Shown: positions 20,154-31,000 of the stretch, one piece after another | How the letters are laid out: each line of letters opens with the position of its first letter | Position numbering within the stretch: position 1 is the stretch's first letter | NCBI GenBank assembly: GCA_040954595.2 | Contig: CM082581.2 | Location: forward strand, 1,860,001-1,924,000 | Source of the DNA: Balanoglossus misakiensis | Taxonomy: Eukaryota > Hemichordata | DNA length: 64,000 nucleotides | Direction: 5' to 3' | Program-made: the position numbers and the translations under genes | Notes under the pieces: generated by a model | Told to the model about the DNA's origin: nothing | The model's database searches: none | What the model saw: the letters and a program-made list of their open reading frames with translations, nothing else

Positions 20154-20394
20154 GATGACACTATGGAGGTACACGTGTGTAGAATGTTATGATGGGAAGT
20201 TCACCTCTTTTCCGAAAGCTCAAGATTTTAAAAAAAATATTTCACAAAACGAAAATTAAATTACATTTCAGTGATAAAAAATCACATAATACTGATTTTA
20301 ATGCAAAAATGCCACCTTTGGTGTGAATGTACCAAGCGCGCGATAAATTCCCGCGATAAATACACACGTGACCTTTTTACTGTTCAAAATCAAA
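20154..20394. promoter_or_regulatory. short divergent promoter region with two E-boxes
   Basis: Only about 240 bp separate the ATG codons of the SAM gene (-) and the DDE-like gene (+). CACGTG occurs at 20172-20177 and 20365-20370, close to each start. CGCGATAAAT occurs twice (about 20338 and 20353). No TATA box is evident. This fits a bidirectional promoter, which is inference. Confidence 0.45.
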
Positions 20395-23300
20395 ATGGCT
20401 GATGTCGCTCTCGGTCCGTCTTCTAAAGAAAGCGAGAAAGATCGCGTCAAGTTGACATTTTCGGAGAGGAGAAGTGCCTCGCGGAAGCAGTCCAAGGTTG
20501 GTGGCGGGTACGAACGTGTATCACAACAAACGTGTAAACCGGAACAATGTGAGGAGAAGCTCGAGGCACTCTTGGACGTGCACAGAAAAGCGCCCGAGAA
20601 ACAGAAAATCGTCCAAGGCCTGCTGTATGTTGTACACCAATTGATGGTGAGAAGTGATTTTGATGGAAAGGTGAAAGGGTATTTACGCTTCAAAGATGTC
20701 TATGGACTGTATTGCGGATTTTTTGAAACTCAGCCAACTGAACATGAATTCCGTGACCAACTGCTACATCCTGACCACGTACTCAATGTAACAGTTGTCA
20801 CACTGGCAGGGTGTAGATATATCATACTCAATAACAGTTTTGTTAGCTTTACTGATTTGTTCGTAGAACTAGAACATGCTACAGATCGCAAAGATACTGC
20901 AAGATTTCCTTTGACAATCGAATCCCTGCATGATATCATTGCAACCATGGACACAGAGTATGATAAATCTGTTGTGAAAGCTGTTCTTTTTGCATCAAAC
21001 TCAAGAAATCACATGCATATGCTTGGAGTAAAACCAAACAGAGCTGTACAGTTTCTTTCCAAAGTGTTAGTTTCTGCAGAAGAATTCAAAAATGCCACTG
21101 AAGCAGCCCAAGATGTCCTTGTTCGTAGGGTGAAGGAAAAGATTAACAAAATAGTACAGCAAATAGAAGATGTTGATGCCAGACTAGACAGTTGTAGTTT
21201 GTCTGATAAAAGAAGAAGTGATCTATGTGCAGAGAGAGATTGCTTAGAAAAACGAAAGCGGGAATTAGCATTATTGTTAACTCCAGAAGATAAAAGTAGT
21301 AGGAGACGAGCCCTGCAATCTAAGAAGCGGATCGCTCAAACATTGCTGGAAGAAAATCGGGTAAAGCGTAGAAAGCTTGGAGGAGGTGCACCTCGCCTTC
21401 TAGATACAGAGGATGAACTTTTCATCGCAAAAGCTGTTGAAGAAAAAAGTACAGCACATGGGCGAAGACATAATATTACACTTTACTCTCACCACCGTGT
21501 TAAGAAGAGACATTTTCTGTCCCTAGCGAATTACATGCTGCTCCAAAGGGGAAAGAAATTAATCAAATCAGCAACAACAGTTCTTAATAGAGGCCGTCCT
21601 CGAAATGTACGATCCATACAGGCAAAAGCACACATGGGGAAGTCCTTGTTTTGTGCCAGAAAGCCACCAAAGACTGAGCTACATTCAATGGAGTCCACTC
21701 ATCATCAGAGGGCACATGTGAAGAATGCTAAATTTAATATGTTTAGCGATTCGGAATGGTCAAACAGCCTTATGATCAGTATGGATGATAAAGCTTACCT
21801 AAGACCAGGAACTGATGGTGAGTAAAATTTTGTTGATTCATGGATTAAGGGCCCAGGACAAGAAACAGTCCCTTTCCAAACAGTCTCTTCTTTCAAATAG
21901 TGAAAAACCCATATGAGCTATATATCATTGGAAAGCATGAAGCTGTGTGACATGAAATGTAATCAGTTTTTGTCTTCTGTTTTGGTTTAATAGTTGGAGC
22001 AAGAGATGTTAAGAAAGGTGTAATCTATGATGTTACAAACCCGGAAAAACAGAACAAACTCCCTCAACATGATTTTAGTACGCCTGAAGTACATGTCACT
22101 CCGACCTCATTCCGCTTCATCTCTGCCAAAACTGTAACTGTTGAAGGTAAGTGTGATTAATGCACTAGTTTGCTGAATATACTTAGTACAGATATCTAAA
22201 TTGCCAAATATAAAAATCCAAAACATTGTTCACATATGTACTTCTTGTACACTTGGGAAATGAGTAATTTAATATAGGAATTGACCAATCAGAATCAACC
22301 TGTCTTTATGAGACCTTTTTACATTATCTCCTAATTTTCTTATTCCCTTATAAGGAAATAAAGAACTTGTCAATTAAAAGGATCAAACTGTGGTGGTGAT
22401 TCGACCTAAACATTTCATTGGGAGCAGTGGAAGTGTCTGGGCCTCTGACTACTTGATGTTAAGGTAACATTCTAACAATACCAAAGTATGATTAAATTTT
22501 GAGTTTTGTATAGTTGTTGAACAGATACATATCCTGCCTTACAAATACTAAGTGTGGAGCTACTTCCATACATTTTGGTTTGTAGGAGAGAAGAGCCTGA
22601 GCTTTTTGAGAAGCAACAAGGACATTCTTCAAATAACCAGGCTTTGAAGATTTTCTATGCACAAGTCCATGATACAGTCTTCCACTTTAAAGGTAGGTTT
22701 GCTCTGCCACTGAAGCAATTATTATTAAATACCCTAAGTCTTGTTTTTTTGCAAAAATAAATAGTTTTTGAAACAAGTAGGCAGGACAAGTCAAAACAAA
22801 AGTTTTTTTCAGTATTTTTGTTGTGCCTTTCAACTACGCTGGATCCCTGAATCATGATCAAATACCCAGTGTATAGATTCTCAACACAACCTATATGAAT
22901 ATAATTACCATTGTTATTGTTGTAAATTGTTTTCTAATCCAGACTAGAATTCATTTGTCAACAATAACAGTGTCATTTCACATATACAGGTTATGTTGAG
23001 AGTGAGAATACTAGGCATTTCAGCATGATCTAGAGAAACGTAAAGCTGATATACACAGATCCAAAATACTGAAAAAAATAGCCAAAGTTATATCTAATGT
23101 CCCTTTAATTGATGCATTTTATTGTACCATAGTCCCCTTTGTCAGCTAAAGAGGACAATCCTGTTGGTGATTATCCATCCTTTAGTTATGCAGTTCAATT
23201 CATGCTTTATAACTACTTTTGTTTATAGATACAACTGTACAAGAAGATGTTGAATGTGTGACAACTGATCAAAAATGTGTATTTCGCAAATATGAAGGTG

Positions 23301-23896
23301 ACAGGCTGGCTTGGTTGCATCATCATTTGGAGCAGGCATGGACAAGATTGGATGAATATCTGAAAAGAAGACAGGAGGAGAGTTCATCAGATTTGCTAGA
23401 GCCAGTGAAACAGGTTATCCAAAATGCAGAGTTACTGCTGGGAGAAATAAGGTGCATTTGTAAAATTATTTAATGAGTTCAGTCATTGGCTCTGTTATCG
23501 AACCCTGATGTTGAATATCACAGCAAAACATTACTGTCAGATTTCCCCTTTTGGAAAAATGGAACTATCGCTTTTAGTCACTTTTGAATGCTTATCTTAT
23601 TTGTTATCTTTTACATTTCAGGACCATTAACAAAGATGCCCTTTTTGTTGGTTTGACTGGCTTGATTGACATATGTGATATTATCATACAGAAGCTCTCT
23701 TTTGTTCAAGCACCTATGTATGGCAATATTCTCAAGACGACTGATGCAAGACCAGGTGTTGGTGTCAGCAATGTGGAAGTGAGATATAGAGATGCTGAAC
23801 TTATACGAATTCATGGAACTGACCGCATGATACGACTACACAGAGCACCTGGGGATTCTGGTCAAAATGAGGCAGAAAGATTAAATGCTGCAATAG
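20395..23896 (+). pseudogene. multi-exon gene with candidate DDE transposase motifs, 3' end not found
   Basis: Exons: 20395-21817, 21994-22146, 22355-22463, 22586-22692, 23229-23451 and 23622-23896. All have GT-AG borders and phases that fit. The ATG has context AAAATGG. The N-terminal part is charged, with a coiled coil around residues 250-310 (KINKIVQQIEDVDARLD) and a basic KRRKLGGG segment. Later blocks are SMDDKAYLRPGTD, VVVIRPKHFIGSSGSVWASD, RREEPELFE, TDARPGVGVSNVEVRYRD and GDSGQNEAERLNAAIG. The DD-K, T-D-x-x-P-G and N-E-A-E-R-x-N boxes resemble an RNase-H-fold DD(E) core. I know similar uncharacterised multi-copy invertebrate proteins but no named family. TAA at 22375-22377 interrupts exon 3 with the acceptor at 22354; the other acceptor, at 22380, breaks frame. 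It is therefore probably a pseudogene. The last donor, at 23896, leads into satellite DNA. Confidence 0.65.
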
Positions 23897-23911
23897 GTAA
23901 GCAGTAGGGCA

Positions 23912-25218
23912 ACAACTTGAAATCCCCATATGCATTTAATACCCATGTCAAAGTGAAGAGTTTGCATCACCATCTACTCTGATGCATCATTGAGCTTGCT
24001 TCGCCATTTGCCCTAACGCAAAGAATTACATTCAATGTCACCATTGCATTAGCAATGTCAAAGTACAGTGCTTTCCGCCACGTATTAAACTGGGGATTTA
24101 CAGTCACCTTTAAATCCCCCTGTAGGCATTTTATACCCAAGTTCAAGTGCAGAGCTTGCATCACTATCTACCCTGATGCATCATCAACCTTGCTTCGCCA
24201 TTTACCCTGATGCAAAGAATCAGATTCAATGTCATCGTTGCATTAGCAATGTCAAAGTACAGTGCTTTTGGACACGTATTAACCCAGGGATTTATCATCA
24301 ACTTGAAATCCCCATATGCATTTAATACCCATGTCAAAGTGAAGTGTTTGCATCACTATCTACCCTGATGCATCATAAAGCTTGCTACGCCATTTACCCT
24401 GATGCAAAGAATCAGATTCAATGTCATCGTTACATTAGCAATGTCAAAGTACAGTGCTTTTGGACACGTATTAACCCAGGGATTTATCATCAACTTGAAA
24501 TCCCCATATGCATTTAATACCCATGTCAAAGTGAAGTGATTGCATCACTATCTACCCTGATGCATCATCAACCTTGCTTCGCCATTTGCCCTGATGCAAA
24601 TAATCAGATTCAATGTCATCGTTGCATTAGCAATGTCAAATTAGAGTGCTTTTTGCCACGTATTAACCTATGGATTTACATTTAACATTAAATACCCATG
24701 TGAAAGTGCAGAGTTTGCATCACCATCTACTCTGATGCATCATTGAGCTTGCTTCGCCATTTGCCCTAATGCAAAGAATCCCATTCAATGTCACCATTGC
24801 ATATGCAATGTCAAAGTACAGTGCTTTCCGCCACGTATTAACCTAGGGATTTACAGACAACTTTAAATCCCCCTGTAGGCATTTTATACCCATGTCAAAG
24901 TGCAGAGCTTGCATCACTATCTACCCTGATGCATCATCAACCTTGCTTCGCCATTTACCCTGATGCAAAGAATCAGATTCAATGTCATCGTTGCATTAGC
25001 AATGTTAAAGTACAGTGCTTTTGGACACGTATTAACCCAGGGATTTACAGACAACTTTAAATCCCCCTGTAGGCATTTTATACCAATGTCAAAGTGAAGG
25101 GCTTGAAACACCATCTTCCCAGATGCATCATCAAGCTTGCTTCGCCTTTTACCCTGATGCAAAAGATCAGAATTAAAATCACTGTTGCATTAGCAATTAC
25201 AGTGCTTTTGGCCATGTA
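23912..25218. repeat. satellite array, left segment
   Basis: Monomers of ~175-194 bp, each with TGATGCATCAT, a ...CGCCATTTRCCCTGATGCAAAGAATC core and ...CACGTATTAACC, run head to tail. The array opens in the middle of a D-type monomer about 15 bp after the splice donor at 23896. This edge is more divergent than the main block. It is cut at 25218 by the 2.8-kb element. Confidence 0.9.
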
Positions 25219-28050
25219 CAGTCCCAACAGAATAGAACAACTATTTGTACATTTCTGAATACGGCAAGTAGTACGTCAACCCTACGGGAACCCCTACGGG
25301 AACTATTGTTAGTTGTAGCAGAGTTTGCTGCAACAATTGTCTAAGGCCCATTTCCTTTTGTTACATTTCCATAAAAACTACGGCAACTCCTTTACAGCAA
25401 GCCATTAACAAGGGAAGCTTAACACCTCTACCAGTAAATACTGCTGCAACACCTGTCAATTAGCCCCCACAGAGTGATGCCTTTTGTTCAAGGTGTTGAT
25501 TATTTTGCTACAACTAGAGTGATTGACAGGTCTAGAACTAGAGTGCAACATTTTTGCAACAGGTCACTGCAACATTGTATCACAAAGTTTACAAAAGAAG
25601 CTCTGTCTGAGAATAAAATGGCAAAGGGCTGACATCAAATACCAATGAAGTCAGTTTTGGAATGATGTTATGTTCATCGACAAAGTCTGAACTCTCTTGG
25701 TAACAGAACAGTCTGTGGACATGAACAGAGGTCAACACATCCCTACCCCAGTGTTGTAGAATGCACATGTTTTGCTGGGGTTTCTTTTCTTTCAAGGAGC
25801 TGGACCAATTAATATTTGAGAGATACAGCATGACCAATGGAAAATCAAACACAATGACGCATTTCACAATTGGGTTTAGCTTAAAAGACATTGGCTTTCA
25901 TTTTTTTGACCTGCTGCCCCCCCCCCCCCTTACATGAAGACCCTGATAATAAATATTAGGCTTGTTTACAAAATAATGTTGGCCTGCAGTACCACGTTCC
26001 GCTGCAGTTTGATCTTTAGAACAGACAAGTTTTGAGAGTCTTGACTATAATTTTGAAGGGTTTCATAAGTAGTAATGGTCTGTATTATTTCAATATTCTA
26101 TTATTACGGCAATGGATATACACTCATTTTCCGACGGGCAGTGCTTGAACATGATGGGAAGTGACTGGCAGCAATTAGTTGGCTGGTTTGGGATGAATGA
26201 CCTACATGTTTACTCATTATATATTCACGCAATTTGTTTAGTCTAAGCAAGCCCCTGCACTTGGCAGAATTTGGATACAATTTGCCTGTCAATCATTGTC
26301 TGGCTACCTCTTGCCCCCAAAGTCCGCGCCTGATAAAATACATTCAATGAGCGACCTTTATATCCAGACAGAGAGGGGGTGGCCGCAGTGAATGAATTGA
26401 TGGTAAGTTTCAAATTCACATGTAAAATTTTAACATTTTCTGTTCAAATCCAGCCAGTTCAATGAATTGTTTAATCAACATTCCTGAAATAAAAAAGTTG
26501 ACAACAAAGTGATTACTACGAGCGGGCATGCATGACAGTATTGATCGCTGAACTTTCAACAAAATACAGTGGTATAGTGGTTTAGTCCAAATGCTTCTTT
26601 GTCAAGCTCTCGGGTGCGTGAATATTCATGAGAAACTTATTACTGCGAACGTACATTCACAACATGAAACTAGTCCTATTATTTCAGAGCACTTGCCAAG
26701 TGGTCAAATCATGGTGGTAAAAGATGAGTGGCCGGCAAGACCGGGCCTAGACGTCCTCCACCTGTGTCAAACGGCTTTTGATGTGAATAATACTTTGCAT
26801 AAATTATGAGGTCAACATGTGTGGTAGTGCTGGTAGTATCGATCGATCGACCTGGTAAAAAGATGAGCGGCTAGACGTCCTGCTGCCGTGTCTAACAGCT
26901 TTTGACGTGACAAATAATTTGAATAAATTACAAGGTCAACATGTGGCCGATTTCATCATGTAAATAAAAAGCACATGGGTCCAAAAGTTTCAGGCACTCT
27001 GATATGCATAGTGGTGTCAGAGGTGTTTCCCACACCAAAACTTAGAAGACAGTCATTTCAATTACGGCCTCCTGCCAAACTCAACACATGCGCACAAAAT
27101 GGAACTGCAACTTTATTCACAAATCTGCAGAATTCTAGTGCAAAAAACAGACAAACTCAAAATACACATCGCACCATGGTTCACTCTGAATTACATGTAT
27201 TTGGACTTTCACTGGGCCATGTCTCTGCTTGATAGCATCAGGTTTGCAACACATTGTTGCCAAATTTACACATATTGACAAGGTAATCAAAACAACAGGT
27301 GTTTTATTACTCAGGGTATCACTAATGCCAGGGAGGTCCGTCTGCGTCTATTTGGTCACCAGCATGGCACACGTCCTGTAATTATAATTGCTGTTTTGAG
27401 TGCGTCTTTACCTAATTTGAATATCCTGATCAGGTTGTTGGCCTTGCCCTAGTTGTCTCAAAATGTACATTGATACAAACAATTGCAACATATTAGTCAA
27501 TACCCTGCCAACTTACGCCAAGTGTACATGTTGTTATGGAAGTTTATTTTTAGAACCGCTTGCTTTCTGCATAGGTCACAACACAAAACTTTGAAGCCCG
27601 TCAGCTAGCCCTGCATAGCGTATGTAAAGCTACTGAGACAGGGGAAATATTAGTAAGGTTGACAACTGACTTGCTCGCTATCAAGATTTAGAAGGAATTT
27701 ATTTGCTTAGTGAGGCCAGGACATAAATTGCCCCCAGCCAAGCAAAATCCACGTGGGTGGAGCTCATTATCACACATAGACATTGCTACAACTATTGTTC
27801 ACATCAGGGTGATAATCACCTCCCCATTAGCCCTTCTTGCTGTAGCACCTGCCCCAAATTGCCGTAATGGAGCACACATTCTTTTGTTTCAAACTACGGG
27901 AACCTTTGTAGTTGCCGTAAACTAAGACAAAAAACATCAATTAACCAACAAAAGAGGTGTTGCCGTAACATCTCTGCTACAACACTGCTACAACTAGTGC
28001 GGGAACTTTCCCGTTTCCAGTTTAGTTGTTGTTGTACGCTGTTGGGACTG
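25219..28050. mobile_element. 2,832-bp non-autonomous DNA transposon in the satellite (TA duplication)
   Basis: Inverted ends CAGTCCCAACAG at 25219 and CTGTTGGGACTG at 28050 extend inward with gaps (TAGAACAACTA against TACAACAACAACTA in complement). TA lies on both sides (25217-25218, 28051-28052). Joining the flanks re-creates the satellite monomer text CCATGTATTAACC. A TA duplication suggests the Tc1/mariner/pogo group. Subterminal zones of ~350 bp at each end carry repeated GCTACAACTA, TGCTGCAAC and CTACGGGAAC words in both orientations, likely binding sites for a transposase supplied elsewhere. No transposase frame is present. The interior also holds a ~90-110-bp imperfect direct repeat (26715-26822 and 26854-26944) and a C12 run near 25918. 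The open frames inside are short and unrecognised. Confidence 0.8.
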
Positions 28051-31000
28051 TATTAACCCAGGGATTTACAGTCAACTTTAAATACTCATGCATATGCATT
28101 GAAAACCTATGTCAAAGTGCAGAGCTTGCATCACCATCTACTCTGATGCATCATAAAGCTTGCTTCGCCATTTGCCCTAATGCAAAGAATCACATTCAAT
28201 GGCACCATTGCATTAGCAATGTCAAAGTACAGTGCTTTTGGACACGTATTAACCTACGGAATTTTAAACAACTTGAAATCCCCATATGCATTTAATACCT
28301 ATGTCAAAGTGAAGTGTTTGCATCACCATCTACTCTGATGCATCATTGAGCTTGCTTCGCCATTTGCCCTAATGCAAAGAATCACATTCAATGTCACCAT
28401 TGCATTAGCAATGTCAAAGTACAGTGCTGTCCGCCACGTATTAAACTGGGGATTTACAGACAACTTTAAATCCCCCTGTAGGCATTTTATACCCAAGTTC
28501 AAGTGCAGAGCTTGCATCACTATCTACCCTGATGCATCATCAACCTTGCTTCGCCATTTACCCTGATGCAAAGAATCAGATTCAATGTCATCGTTGCATT
28601 AGCAATGTCAAAGTACAGTGCTTTTGGACATGTATTAACCCAGGGATTTATCATCAACTTGAAATCCCCATATGCATTTAATACCCATGTCAAAGTGAAG
28701 TGTTTGCATCACTATCTACCCTGATGCATCATAAAGCTTGCTACGCCATTTACCCTGATGCAAAGAATCAAATTCAATGTCATCGTTGCATTAGCAATGT
28801 CAAAGTACAGTGCTTTTGGACACGTATTAACCCAGGGATTTATCATCAACTTGAAATCCCCATATTAATTTAATACCCATGTCAAAGTGAAGTGATTGCA
28901 TCACTATCTACCCTGATGCATCATCAACCTTGCTTCGCCATTTGCCCTGATGCAAAGAATCGATTCAATGTGATCGTTGCATTAGCAATGTCAAATTAGA
29001 GTGCTTTTGGCCACGTATTAACCTATGGATTTACATTTAACGTTAAATACCCATGTGAAAGTGCAGAGTTTGCATCACCATCTACTCTGATGCATCATTG
29101 AGCTTGCTTCGCCATTTGCCCTAATGCAAAGAATCCCATTCAATGTCACCATTGCATATGCAATGTCAAAGTACAGTGCTTTCCGCCACGTATTAACCCA
29201 GGGATTTACAGACAACTTTAAATCCCCCTGTAGGCATTTTATACCCATGTCAAAGTGCAGAGCTTGCATCACTATCTACCCTGATGCATCATCAACCTTG
29301 CTTCACCATTTACCCTGATGCAAAGAATCAAATTCAATGTCATCGTTGCATTAGCAATGTCAAAGTACAGTGCTTTCCGCCACGTATTAACCCAGGGATT
29401 TACAGACAACTTTAAATCCCCCTGTAGGCATTTTATACCCATGTCAAAGTGCAGAGCTTGCATCACTATCTACCCTGATGCATCATAAAGCTTACTACGC
29501 CATTTACCCTGATGCAAAGAATCAGATTCAATGTCATCATTGCATTAGCAATGTCAAAGTACAATGCTTTTGGACACGTATTAACCCACAGAATTTTCAA
29601 CAACCTGAAATCCCCATATGCATTTAATACCCATGTCAAAGTGAAGTGTTTGCATTACTATCTACCCTGATGCATCATACAGCTTGCTACGCCATTTACC
29701 CTGATGCAAAGAATCAGATTCAATGTCATCGTTACATTAGCAATGTCAAAGTACAGTGCTTTTGGACACGTATTAACCCAGGGATTTATAATCAACTTGA
29801 AATCCCCATATGCATTTAATACCCATGTCAAAGTGAAGTGATTGCATCACTATCTATCCTGATGCATCATCAACCATGCTTCGCCATTTGCCCTGATGCA
29901 AAGAATCAGATTCAATGTCATCGTTACATTAGCAATGTCAAAGTACAGTGCTTTTGGACACGTATTAACCCAGGGATTTATCATCAACTTGAAATCCCCA
30001 TATTCATTTAATACCCATGTCAAAGTGAAGTGATTGCATCACTATCTACCCTGATGCATCATAAACCTTGCTTCGCCATTTGCCCTGATGCACAGAATCA
30101 GATTCAATGTCATCGTTGCATTAGCAATGTCAGATTAGAGTGCTTTTTGCCACGTATTAACCTATGGATTTACATTTAACATTAAATACCCATGTGAAAG
30201 TGCAGAGTTTGCATCACCATCTACTCTGATGCATCATTGAGCTTGCTTCGCCATTTGCCCTAATGCAAAGAATCCCATTCAATGTCACCATTGCATATGC
30301 AATGTCAAAGTACAGTGCTTTCCGCCACGTATTAACCCAGGGATTTACAGACAACTTTAAATCCCCCAGTAGGCATTTTATACCCATGTCAAAGTGCAGA
30401 GCTTGCATCACTATCTACCCTGATGCATAATCAACCTTGCTTCGCCATTTACCCTGATGCAAAGAATCAGATTCAATGTCATCGTTGCATTAGCAATGTC
30501 AAAGTACAGTGCTTTTGGACACGTATTAACCCAGGAATTTACAGACAACTTTAAATCCCCCTGTAGGCATCTTATACCCATGTCAAAGTGAAGTGTTTGC
30601 ATCACTATCTACCCTGATGCATCATAAAGCTTGCTACGCCATTTACCCTGATGCAAAGAATCATATTCAATGTCATCATTGCATTAGCAATGTCAAAGTA
30701 CAGTGCTTTTCGACACGTATTAACCCACAGATTTTTCAACAACCTGAAATCCCCATATGCATTTAATACCCATGTCAAAGTGAAGTGTTTGCATCACTAT
30801 CTACCCTGATGCATCATAAAGCTTGCTACGCCATTTACCCTGATGCAAAGAATCAGATTCAATGTCATCGTTACATTAGCAATGTCAAAGTACAGTGCTT
30901 TCGGACACGTATTAACCCAGGGATTTATCATCAACTTGAAATCCCCATATGCATTTAATACCCATGTCAAAGTGAAGTGATTGCATCACTATCTACCCTG

